From Acetispira formosa (nom. nud.) (GTDB lineage Bacteria; Desulfobacterota; Desulfarculia; Adiutricales; Adiutricaceae): a stretch of DNA of 64,000 nucleotides. The notes under the pieces are model-generated. The model was not told the DNA's origin, searched no databases, and was given only the letters and a program-made list of their open reading frames with translations. This document shows, piece after piece, positions 18,728-26,852 of the stretch; positions within the stretch are counted from its first letter, which is position 1; the number at the start of each line of letters is the position of its first letter. A program made the position numbers and the translations under genes. Where the stretch lies: the NCBI GenBank assembly GCA_023525915.1, contig CP026657.1, positions 1,302,001 to 1,366,000 on the forward strand. Direction: 5' to 3'.

Positions 18728-18972
18728 TCAGACCTTCAAAGTTTGTGCCATATTTTCCTGAAATGGTCAAGGTCCGAAAGTAGGATTGTAATCAAAGACT
18801 TTGGTAGTGGCGTCAGAGAATCAACAGGAGCGAAAAAAGGAACAGCCGGACATGGGCGGGAATTTTTTATACATAAGACCGGGTATATTCTACCCAATTT
18901 TAAAGCATATGCCAAGTATTTATAAAGAGCCACTCCGCATGGGAGCGGGTTTGGCGGTGGGCCGGAGGCGGA

Positions 18973-19070
18973 GTGCGTGGCCCGCACGGGGCTATGTCTA
19001 GGTGAGACCTTCCCTGCCCGCTGCTTTTGGCGGCCATCATCGTATTAAGAGCGTTGCCCCCTCAGCTATG
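18973..19070 (+). repeat. Family B repeat, copy 4
   Basis: It carries the end module GTGCGTGGCCCGCACGGGG, GTCTAGGTGAG, a diverged middle, and the core GGCGGCCATCATCGTATTAA. Unlike the other copies it does not touch a stop codon. It lies nose-to-nose with copy 5, so together they form a large inverted pair between the divergent-facing macA start and the ilvC stop. The DNA from 18730 to 18972 holds nothing I can name. Confidence 0.85.
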
Positions 19071-19079
19071 GACGCATCT

Positions 19080-19222
19080 ATAGCCAAGGGGGCAACATTC
19101 TTAATACGATGATGGCCGCCGCAATTAACTATTACGGGAAGGACTCACCTAGACGAAGGATGCGCGAGCATCCGTGGGTCCAGGGCTATGCCCTGGTCCG
19201 TGGGTCCAGGGCTTCGCCCTGG
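19080..19222 (-). repeat. Stop-abutting repeat (family B), copy 5
   Basis: On the minus strand it begins on the base after the ilvC stop with CCAGGGCGAAGCCCTGG, and the CCAGGG hairpin is then repeated as CCAGGGCATAGCCCTGG. GGATGC/GCATCC, GTCTAGGTGAG, CCCGTAAT and the core follow. The duplicated end hairpin is unique to this copy. Confidence 0.9.
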
Positions 19223-20215
19223 TTATTTGCGGTTGAGCCAGGTCATCATTTTGCGCAGGGAACGGCCTACTTCATTGATGGGGTGCTCCGCTTCATGGCG
19301 GCGGCGGGACAGGAAGTTGGGGCGGCCGGCCTTGTTTTCCAAGATCCAGTCGCGGGCGAATTCACCTTCCTGAATCTCACGCAGGATTTCTTCCATTTCC
19401 ATGCGCGTCTCCTCAGTCACGATGCGGCGGCCACGAGTGTAATCACCGTATTCAGCGGTGTCGGAAATGGAATAACGCATGCGGTCCAGGCCACCCTCAT
19501 ACATCAGGTCGACGATGAGCTTCATTTCATGGAGACATTCATAATAGGCGATTTCCGGCTGATAACCGGCATTGACCAGGGTTTCCCAGCCAGCCTTGAT
19601 CAGTTCGCTCACGCCACCGCACAAAACAGCCTGCTCGCCAAAGAGGTCGGTTTCGGTCTCTTCCGCGAAGGTGGTGCGGATAAGGCCGGCCCGGGTGCCG
19701 CCGATGCCGGTGGCGTAGGCCAGGGCCCAGGGCAGAGCCTGGCCGTCGGCATCCTGATGGACGGCGATAAGGGAGGGCACGCCGGCGCCTTTGATGTATT
19801 CAGCGCGCACCAGGTGGCCGGGGCCTTTGGGGGCGATGAGGGCGACGTTGACATCGCGCGGGGCCACAATCTGATTGTAGTGAATGGCGAAGCCATGGCT
19901 GAACAAGAGCATCTTGCCCGCCTTGAGGTTGGGCTTGATTTCGCTTTCATATATGTCGGCCTGAACGTGATCGGGCAGAAGAATCTGAATGAGATCGGCC
20001 TTGGCGGAGGCTTCGGACACGCTCATGGGAGCGAAGCCGTGTTCCACGGCCAGATCATAATTGGCCGAGCCGGGACGCTGGCCGATGATGACGTTCAGAC
20101 CTGAATCGCGGAGGTTCTGGGCCTGGCTGTGCCCCTGGCTGCCATAGCCCAAAACGGCAATGGTGGCGGACTGAAGGGGGGCCATGGGGGCATCTTTTTC
20201 GAAATAGACTTGCAT
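19223..20215 (-). CDS. ilvC: Ketol-acid reductoisomerase (class I)
   Basis: 330 aa from ATG 20215, with AAGGAG 6 bases upstream. The N-terminal Rossmann domain has [19 protein letters not shown]. The C-terminal knotted domain has the Mg2+-binding acidic residues in [12 protein letters not shown] and [17 protein letters not shown]. It converts acetolactate or acetohydroxybutyrate to dihydroxy acids, the second step of valine/isoleucine synthesis. It is last in ilvB-ilvN-ilvC, separated from ilvN by a family A repeat of about 100 bp, so transcription may need to pass through that structure. Confidence 0.97.
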   Translation of the reverse strand: MQVYFEKDAPMAPLQSATIAVLGYGSQGHSQAQNLRDSGLNVIIGQRPGSANYDLAVEHGFAPMSVSEASAKADLIQILLPDHVQADIYESEIKPNLKAGKMLLFSHGFAIHYNQIVAPRDVNVALIAPKGPGHLVRAEYIKGAGVPSLIAVHQDADGQALPWALAYATGIGGTRAGLIRTTFAEETETDLFGEQAVLCGGVSELIKAGWETLVNAGYQPEIAYYECLHEMKLIVDLMYEGGLDRMRYSISDTAEYGDYTRGRRIVTEETRMEMEEILREIQEGEFARDWILENKAGRPNFLSRRRHEAEHPINEVGRSLRKMMTWLNRK

Positions 20216-20342
20216 TATATTCTCCTTGGTATTATTGGCTCCGGGCATTTTAGCGCAGAGTCGCATCTATTGAGGGTTGCGATACAACAATTCTAATTTT
20301 ATGGCCGTGGTGACTCCATTTAGCGAGGGTCGACCACAGGGA

Positions 20343-20446
20343 GACGGAGCGTAGCGACTGGTTTTGACGTCAAAGTGGCTGTTCGCGAAGCAAAAATCAC
20401 ACTTTTTGCGTAGCTATGAACTGTCAGTTGAAGTCAAAAATGCCAT
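20343..20446 (+). repeat. Dispersed repeat family A, copy 2
   Basis: Starts GACGGAGCGTAGCGACTGG (two bases lost relative to other copies), then the TCGCGAAGCAAAAATC / CACTTTTTGCGTAGCT palindromic block and an AGTTGAAGTCAAAAA tail. It is inserted between ilvN and ilvC, opposite to the direction of those genes. Confidence 0.82.
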
Positions 20447-20461
20447 AATTAGAGTCGCTGG

Positions 20462-20983
20462 TTATGATTTTTCCTTGCGGTCCCGCTTGAAAAGCCGGGT
20501 GCGCGACATGGCCGTCAGGCCGGTTGAGACCTGCTCTTCAATGCCGAAGTCATCCAGAAGCAGAAGAATGTCGCGGATTTTTTTCTCGTTGCCCGTGAAC
20601 TCCATAGTGTAGGTTCTGGGGCTGGCGTCGAGAATCTTGCCTTTAAAAATCTCGCACAGGCTTCTGATCTCAATGCGGTCAGCCCCGACGGCCCGGACTT
20701 TCACCAGCACCAGTTGCTTTTCCACATAATCGTCTTCTGATAGATCGACCACTTTGATTACGTTGATCAGCTTGCGGAGCTGTTTGATAATCTGCTCGAT
20801 AATCTGGGGCGAGCCGGTGGTTATCAGGGTAATCAGCGATTCCTTGGGGTCCATGGTCTCGGCCACGGAGAGGCTTTCGATATTGAAGCCGCGCCCGGAA
20901 ATGAGGCCGGTGACCCGGGCCAGAACGCCGGGTTCATTGTCCACCAGAACGGAAAGGGTGCGGCGCAGAGGTTTGCTGTCCAT
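20462..20983 (-). CDS. ilvN: Acetolactate synthase small (regulatory) subunit
   Basis: 173 aa with an N-terminal ACT domain (TLSVLVDNEPGVLARVTGLI through RGFNIESLSVAET, the valine-binding region) and the C-terminal ALS small-subunit domain (VRAVGADRIEIRSLCEIFKG, TYTMEFTGNEKKIRDILLLL). It confers feedback inhibition on IlvB. It follows ilvB by 16 bases with AGGAGA before the ATG, so the two are cotranscribed. Length is typical of the IlvH-like long form. Confidence 0.96.
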   Translation of the reverse strand: MDSKPLRRTLSVLVDNEPGVLARVTGLISGRGFNIESLSVAETMDPKESLITLITTGSPQIIEQIIKQLRKLINVIKVVDLSEDDYVEKQLVLVKVRAVGADRIEIRSLCEIFKGKILDASPRTYTMEFTGNEKKIRDILLLLDDFGIEEQVSTGLTAMSRTRLFKRDRKEKS

Positions 20984-20999
20984 AATGTTCTCCTTTCCT

Positions 21000-22769
21000 T
21001 TAGTCCTGATTGGTGTAGGGCAGCATATCGCCCAGATCCACGCCGGCCGGAACCATCGGATAGACCAGGGCTTCCTGGCAGACGATGAATTCCATCACCA
21101 CCGGGCCTTCGGCGGCCAGCCCCTCTTCGATAACCGGCCCCACCTCTTCCGGCCGGGTGGCCCGGAAGCCTTTGGCACCGAAAGCTTCGGCCAGCTTGAC
21201 GAAATCAGGGCTCTTGCCGAGCATGGTGGCGGCATAGCGATTATCGTAAAAAAGCTGCTGCGACTGGCGCACCATGCCCAGGCAGCCGTTGTTGAGGATG
21301 ATCACCTTGATCGGCAGTTTTTCCTCGACAATGGTCACCAGTTCCTGAATGTTCATCAGGATGGAGCCGTCGCCCGCGATATCGATGACCAGCGCGTCCG
21401 GCCGGGCAATCTGCGCGCCCATGGCCGCCGGGAGTCCAAAGCCCATAACCCCCAGACCGCCGGAGGAAATGAAGCGCCGGGGTTTGTCATACAGGTAATA
21501 CTGGGCCGACCACATCTGGTGCTGGCCAACTTCAGTGGTGATAATGGGATCGAGATTTTTGGTTTTCTGATACAGCTCGGCGATAACGGCCTGGGGTTTT
21601 ATGGGCGAAGCCGAACAGGGTTCACTGACGCCCTCTTTGTGGACGCAGTGCAGCTCGGCGCAGACATCGGCCTTGCATTTGCCGTAAATGTCAATAGCCC
21701 CTTCGGCCCGCCACTGGTCGATCCGCTCCAGCCACTGACGACGGGCCTCCTTGTCATACTGGGGATACTCGCCCAGAAGCTCCAGAATGGAGGCCAGGGC
21801 CTGACGGGCGTCGGCCACCAGCGGCACATCAGCCGTGACCCGCTTGTGGATGGAGGTGGGATCCACATCAATCTGGATGATTTTGGCTTTGGGGGCGAAA
21901 GAATCAATGCGGCTGGTGACCCGGTCGTCGAAGCGCGCGCCCACGGCGATGATCAAATCGGAAGCCTGCATGGCCCGGTTGGCCTGATACAGCCCGTGCA
22001 TGCCGGGCATGCCGATGAACAGCGGATGCGTGCCGGGAAATCCGCCCAGCCCCATAAGGGTGTTGGTGACCGGAATCTCCAGACGCTCGGCCAGTTCCAG
22101 CAAGGCATCGGAAGCGCCGCTCATGATCACGCCGCCGCCGGTATAAAGGACCGGATTTTTAGCGTTCAGCATCATCTCCACAGCCTTGGCCACCTGCTTG
22201 GGGTGAGGCTCCAGATGGGGCTGATAAGCCCTGAGCTTGATGCGGCCGGGATACTTGAAGTCAGCAGTGCCGTTCTGGATATCCTTGGGGAGATCGACCA
22301 GAATGGAGCCGGGCCGCCCGGTGGTGGCCACATAAAAAGCCTCCCGGATGATCCGGGCCAGGGAATCGGTATCGCGAACCAGATAATTGTGTTTGGTGAT
22401 GGGACGGGTGACGCCGACGATGTCGACTTCCTGGAAAGCGTCGTTGCCGATCATCATGCGGGCGACCTGCCCGGAGAAGACGATGACCGGGATGGAGTCC
22501 ATCTGGGCTCCGGCCAGTCCGGTGACCGTGTTGGTGGCGCCGGGGCCGCTGGTGACCAGCACAACTCCGGGCCGCCCGGTGACGCGGGCGTAACCTTCGG
22601 CCGCGTGGACTGCGGCCTGTTCATGGCGGGTCAGGACGAACCTGATGCCGCTGACCATGAGATAGTGGTGAATGTCGATGGTGGTGGCTCCGGGATAGCC
22701 GAAGACGACCTCCACTCCCTCCTTCTTCCAGCACTCAATCACGATTTGAGCGCCTGTCATTTGTGTCAT
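21000..22769 (-). CDS. ilvB: Acetolactate synthase large (catalytic) subunit
   Basis: 589 aa from ATG 22769 (MTQMTGAQIVIECWKKEG). This is a ThDP enzyme: the catalytic Glu lies in RHEQAAVHAAEGYAR, the FAD/central domain includes NTLMGLGGFPGTHPLFIGMP, and the ThDP/Mg motif is IDIAGDGSILMNIQELVT...NN. It condenses pyruvate with pyruvate or 2-oxobutyrate. It leads the ilv operon. A leader of about 230 bases separates a good promoter from the start and contains a GC-rich hairpin at 22851-22881, a possible but unproven attenuation site. Confidence 0.97.
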   Translation of the reverse strand: MTQMTGAQIVIECWKKEGVEVVFGYPGATTIDIHHYLMVSGIRFVLTRHEQAAVHAAEGYARVTGRPGVVLVTSGPGATNTVTGLAGAQMDSIPVIVFSGQVARMMIGNDAFQEVDIVGVTRPITKHNYLVRDTDSLARIIREAFYVATTGRPGSILVDLPKDIQNGTADFKYPGRIKLRAYQPHLEPHPKQVAKAVEMMLNAKNPVLYTGGGVIMSGASDALLELAERLEIPVTNTLMGLGGFPGTHPLFIGMPGMHGLYQANRAMQASDLIIAVGARFDDRVTSRIDSFAPKAKIIQIDVDPTSIHKRVTADVPLVADARQALASILELLGEYPQYDKEARRQWLERIDQWRAEGAIDIYGKCKADVCAELHCVHKEGVSEPCSASPIKPQAVIAELYQKTKNLDPIITTEVGQHQMWSAQYYLYDKPRRFISSGGLGVMGFGLPAAMGAQIARPDALVIDIAGDGSILMNIQELVTIVEEKLPIKVIILNNGCLGMVRQSQQLFYDNRYAATMLGKSPDFVKLAEAFGAKGFRATRPEEVGPVIEEGLAAEGPVVMEFIVCQEALVYPMVPAGVDLGDMLPYTNQD

Positions 22770-23006
22770 TTTTCGCTTCTTTCCGCGCCCGGGGTTGCCG
22801 GAGGCGCGCATGATATTCACGCCGGAAGGTTTGCTTCACTGGCGCGTTTCACCGGCGGGCCGGGGTTTGCCCGCCGCCGGTCAAAGCTTTGTCCGAAGAA
22901 CCCTGATCCGGGGCATCCCCTGAACGTCTGAACAGCTTTTTTAAACTGCCCCGATGCTGGTTTTCCGGATACTGGCCGGGTTGCCACGGCGTATTCTTAT
23001 CGGTCG

Positions 23007-23035
23007 GTTATAAAGATCATAAATCAGCCTGGCAA
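23007..23035 (-). promoter_or_regulatory. Promoter candidate for ilvBN-C
   Basis: On the minus strand TTGCCA (23035-23030) and TATAAC (23012-23007) are spaced by exactly 17 bases. Transcription would begin near 23000 and leave a leader of about 230 nt before ilvB. The rest of the gap 22770-23139 shows only the GC-rich hairpin at 22851-22881. Confidence 0.55.
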
Positions 23036-23139
23036 CATCCAGTGTTCACAGCCGTCTATTAATCTTTAATATTTAGTGTACACCGACACACACTGTCTCT
23101 CGCCCATTGAGGGCGGCCGGTTGGTGCGCCGGTAAAAAA

Positions 23140-23361
23140 TCAGCTCTGATGTGCCGCTATAATAGTGTGAATTCTATCTTTGGCGGCCAGCTTGGCCTTC
23201 TGTATCTTTTTGCGTTCCAGGTCGTCTTCAGGGGAAAGATAGGGGCGTCTGTTCATCTCATCCAGTTGTGATTCAAGGCTCTGGTGTTCATCCACCAGCG
23301 CTTTCAGTTCCGGATTTTCCTGCGAAAGTTGGTCAATAAGAGCTTTCTCACGGGCATCCAT
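23140..23361 (-). CDS. YdcH-like DUF465 family protein
   Basis: 73 aa, very charged and mostly helical: LIDQLSQENPELKALVDEHQ, LESQLDEMNRRPYLSPEDDL, ERKKIQKAKLAAKDRIHTII. The order helix - YLSPEDDLE turn - RKKIQKAKLAAKD is the hallmark of the DUF465/YdcH family, small proteins of unknown function found in many Proteobacteria. GGAGG lies 8 bases before the ATG. It is a single-gene unit; its neighbours give no clue to a role. Confidence 0.85.
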   Translation of the reverse strand: MDAREKALIDQLSQENPELKALVDEHQSLESQLDEMNRRPYLSPEDDLERKKIQKAKLAAKDRIHTIIAAHQS

Positions 23362-24078
23362 AAAATAGCCTCCACATTAATTTAGCATATAATAATTTTA
23401 AAAGAACCGTTGCGGGGGTAGCGACACGGCCTTTCAAACCTAACGTAGCGAATTTGTCAAATGTTGTCAACCAAAAATCAGCATTTCTTATTCCGGCACT
23501 GCCGTTTCGGCTCCTGTTTGTGATTTTTATCATCCCGGTGTGAATACTCACTTCGGCTTATTCAAATTTTTAGAAATAAAATCAACCATATTCAATCAAA
23601 CGTTGCACCTCAAATTTCACAATTCACAACACTATTTCGAGCTTCGGAATGTTTATGTTGACACATGACTGCCAGTGCTATATCATGATCAATAATTAAT
23701 TTATAAATGTTCCGTAATATTGGTGAGTTATATTGATACGGAGCCTTTGTTGACATAATTGTGATCAATAAACAGACCTGTAAAAAGCTTCCCTATCTAT
23801 ATTAACTTTGTTTTGCGTTGTTGGCAGTAATTTAAGAAACATTATTGTTTAGTATTCATTTTAAATGGTAACAGCAAAACTGCGCCTCAGCTCACCACTC
23901 TTTCAAGGCCAGAACCTGAATTTCCCTATCAAAGAATGAGTACGACACAGTTATATGAGTTTTGCCCCGGCTCATTAACCCAGTCCACAGTCAGCGCGAC
24001 AAGGCTCGTGGTCTGTCAGTATGGAGAGCTGTATGAATATCTCCAAGCACAATATGGATCGCGTATCAGGAGTGAAGT
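23362..24078. other. AT-rich intergenic region upstream of the chemoreceptor
   Basis: About 700 bases without a gene. It contains a strong sigma-70-like promoter (23658-23686) and two direct copies of TGATCAATAA (23686-23695 and near 23761-23770), which could be operator or bending sites. No small gene is convincing. The last bases hold AGGAGTG before the chemoreceptor ATG. Confidence 0.5.
23658..23686 (+). promoter_or_regulatory. Strong sigma-70-type promoter
   Basis: TTGACA (23658-23663), a 17-base spacer and TATCAT (23681-23686). It points toward the chemoreceptor and would give a leader of about 385 nt. I see no flagellar sigma-28 consensus in the region. Confidence 0.55.
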
Positions 24079-25989
24079 ATGATACTGAGAAGGATTTATT
24101 TGTCTTTCGCTTTGATGGGCCTGATCAGTCTGGCCCTGGGGGTGATCGGCTGGATTTCAACCCGCAACTCCGGCAACGCATTGACCGGCGTAATCGAAAA
24201 TGATCTTCCAGCCGCCGAACAAATGGGCGCCCTCGGCCGGGAAATTATGTCCATCCAGGCCAACCTTAATACTCGTCTCAACCCCAACCTGAACCTAGAC
24301 GAAAGGGAAATACCCCACCGCGAATTCGAGATCAACCGCAAAGAACTTTTGGAGGCCATAAACAAGTTTGATGTTTTCACCCGCAATAACGCCGATAACC
24401 AGATGCTGGCCCAGGTTTCGGCGGAGTGGGGCAAGCTGAAAACCACTCAGGGGGAATGGCTGAAAATGACTGACGAGATTTTTGCCAAATACAGCCAATG
24501 GGACGCGACTTTCGTGCTCAACCCCAATGCCCTATTGCGTGATCTCCAGCAATATCGCGGCGATCATTATTTTCTGGTGCGCCGCATGGTTGAAATGGAG
24601 ACCAACCGCCAGGTCAGCGGGGCTGAGGTCGGCTCTGATGACACCCTCTGTGCTTTTGGGCAGTGGCGCAAACGTTTTGAGAGCGGTGAAGATGTGCTGA
24701 GCCGCAATCAGGTTTTTCAAAAAGCCATGGAGGCCATGCGTGAGCCGCATAAGGATTTTCATGCCCATGCGGCGGAGATGTACAGCCTGATCAGAGACAA
24801 TCCCTATTCCCACCGGGTCAAAGAATTATCGAAACAGGTATTGGTTGACGCGGACGCGGTGGTCAGCACTTTTGGCATGATGATAGAGGAAGCCAACCGG
24901 GCCATGGCCGCTTATCAGGAAGCCATGACCATGGTTCAGCATGACCTCAGGCCCAAGCGCGATCAAATGATGGAAACGCTCCAGGCCCTGATAGACGCCA
25001 AGGCGGTCTATGACGTTTCTTTCAAGGAAGACATGCTCAAAAGCGGACAGCGCAGCCAGACGATTATGATGATTGTGGTTGGTGTGGCTCTGGTGCTGTC
25101 GGCCCTTCTGGCCATATTCATGGTCAGCAATATTAAAAAGAACCTCCGGGGGATTATAGGAAGCCTCACTGACGACGCTGAAAGGCTGTCGACCATGAGC
25201 GGCAGCATGTCCGACACCAGTTCGGCCCTTTCGGCCGGATCATCCGAACAGGCGGCCTCACTGGAGGAATGCTCGGCGGCCATAGAGGAAATGAACTCCA
25301 TGACCCAGCGCAACTCTGAGCACGCCAAGCAGGTCAATGAGCTGATGGCGGAGAACAACCGCCAGGTCAGTGAGGGTTCGCACGCGGTTGAGCGGATGGA
25401 CAGCGCCATGGGCGATATTAAAAACGCCTCTGAGGAAATTGGCCGGATTATGAAAACCATTGAGGACATAGCGTTCCAGACCAACATTCTGGCTCTGAAC
25501 GCCTCGGTGGAGGCGGCCCGTGCGGGTGAAGCGGGGGCTGGTTTCTCGGTGGTGGCCGACGAGGTGCGCAATCTGGCCCAGCGGACGGCGCAGGCCTCCC
25601 AGGATACCAACAAGCTGATTGAAAATACAATCCAGAAGGTGGGCATTGGCCTTTCGACCACCAGGGACATCCAGGAGCGTTTTGTCAGTCTGACCCAGTC
25701 CACCCAGGATTCAGCCCAGATGGTTCACCAAATCGACGAAGCAACCAGTGAGCAGGCCCAAGGCATGGAGCAGTTGAACACCAGCATTACCCAGATTGAT
25801 CAGGTCACCCAGAGCAACGCGGCGAATGCGAACACCGCGGCCAACGCCAGCAGTGAACTGAATCAGCGGGCTGACCATCTGCTGCACCAGGTTGAAAAGC
25901 TGGCAGAGGTGATTGGCGGGGTTGACGATGTGGTGCATCATACCGGCGCGGCCCAATCATCGCCATTAAAAAGCCTGCCTATGGAGTGA
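24079..25989 (+). CDS. Methyl-accepting chemotaxis protein with periplasmic CZB-like zinc motif
   Basis: 636 aa. TM1 is about residues 5-27 and TM2 about 328-350, enclosing a 300-residue sensor that starts like a four-helix-bundle receptor. Within it, His163, the CAFGQW motif (Cys191) and EPHKDFHAH (His224/His228) match the His-Cys-His-His pattern of CZB zinc-binding domains. The C-terminal half is a signalling coiled coil with the hairpin tip [25 protein letters not shown] and [14 protein letters not shown]. There is no obvious HAMP of normal length. It would signal to CheA/CheW, none of which is nearby. AGGAGTG precedes the ATG. The ligand is inferred as Zn2+ or a zinc-dependent oxidant signal. 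Confidence 0.93.
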   Translation: MILRRIYLSFALMGLISLALGVIGWISTRNSGNALTGVIENDLPAAEQMGALGREIMSIQANLNTRLNPNLNLDEREIPHREFEINRKELLEAINKFDVFTRNNADNQMLAQVSAEWGKLKTTQGEWLKMTDEIFAKYSQWDATFVLNPNALLRDLQQYRGDHYFLVRRMVEMETNRQVSGAEVGSDDTLCAFGQWRKRFESGEDVLSRNQVFQKAMEAMREPHKDFHAHAAEMYSLIRDNPYSHRVKELSKQVLVDADAVVSTFGMMIEEANRAMAAYQEAMTMVQHDLRPKRDQMMETLQALIDAKAVYDVSFKEDMLKSGQRSQTIMMIVVGVALVLSALLAIFMVSNIKKNLRGIIGSLTDDAERLSTMSGSMSDTSSALSAGSSEQAASLEECSAAIEEMNSMTQRNSEHAKQVNELMAENNRQVSEGSHAVERMDSAMGDIKNASEEIGRIMKTIEDIAFQTNILALNASVEAARAGEAGAGFSVVADEVRNLAQRTAQASQDTNKLIENTIQKVGIGLSTTRDIQERFVSLTQSTQDSAQMVHQIDEATSEQAQGMEQLNTSITQIDQVTQSNAANANTAANASSELNQRADHLLHQVEKLAEVIGGVDDVVHHTGAAQSSPLKSLPME

Positions 25990-26009
25990 TAGCTGATAGA
26001 TGGAAGAGT

Positions 26010-26850
26010 AAGGAAAGCGGCCCGAAGGGCCGCGTGATTAAAGGACTTGGCCTGAAAGGCCAACCAAAGGGCTCCGCCCTCTGGACTCCGGCTGGGGGAG
26101 GGCCCACGCGGGCCCTGCCCCAGACCCCACCCGCGCCAAGGGGCAAGCCCCTTGGAACCCCAAGAAGTCAGGGTCAGATTCAACTTTCTCCTTCCCGCAT
26201 CGCCGCAACTCGCTTCGCAAGCTCAGCTCAAACAAGCGGCGACGCTTCAGACAGGGTCTGCTTCAAGCGCTATAAGTAGTTTTACGTTGGACTGTTACAG
26301 TTTGCCATAGGCGGCCTCATTGGCTGAGTGGTGGTTCACATATGTTCGGCTTAAATCAGCGTCCCCTTAAAGGTTCTTTCCAGTGCTGGTTGCGCGTCTC
26401 TCCGCCACCTATTGCTTTATTTATGGAATTCCTCATTAGAAAAAGGACGGCAAAGTCTCACCGGTTGCAGCGCTGGAAAAAGTTTTTGAGGGGAAAGAAT
26501 ATTAAGCCGAACATATGTGAAGCAGCAATCATCCAATGAAGCTGCCTATAGCAAAATATACGGCCCAATGTGAAGCCGCTTATAGCACTTGAAGCGGGCC
26601 CTGTCTGAAGCGTCGCCGCTTGTTTGAGCTGAGCTTGCGAAGCGAGTTGCGGCGATGCGGGAAGGAGAAAGTTGAATCTGACCCTGACCTCTTGGGGGTC
26701 AAGGGGGGCTTGCCCCCTTGCGCGGGTGGGGTCTGGGGCAGGGCCCGCGTGGGCCCTCCCCCAGCCGGAGTCCAGAGGGCGGAGCCCTTTGGTTGGCCGG
26801 TAAGGCCAAGTCCTTTAATCACGCGGCCGTAGGCCGCACTACCTTATCCC
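26010..26850. repeat. Giant nested palindrome between the chemoreceptor and lptD
   Basis: The left arm (about 26018-26275) is matched inverted by the right arm (about 26580-26840). Inside, TCACATATGTTCGGCTTAA (26336-26354) pairs exactly with 26502-26520, and weaker pairing continues toward the centre near 26428. The arms are themselves strings of small hairpins (TTGGCC/GGCCAA, GGGCCC/GGGCCC, AAGGGGC/GCCCCTT). Each arm also contains the 29-nt loop shared with the hairpin at 30843-30907. No transposase frame is present. It fills the whole 863-bp gap. Confidence 0.85.
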
Positions 26851-26852
26851 TC

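Noticed and set aside
18740-18760. Sigma-54 promoter upstream of macA
   Set aside because: TGGCACAAACTTTGAA has the right spacing but lacks the GC of the -12 element; a sigma-70-like pair closer to the gene fits as well.
20754-22931. A 725-codon plus-strand frame covering ilvB
   Set aside because: It is the antisense of ilvB, which has all ThDP enzyme motifs; long antisense frames are common in GC-rich genes.
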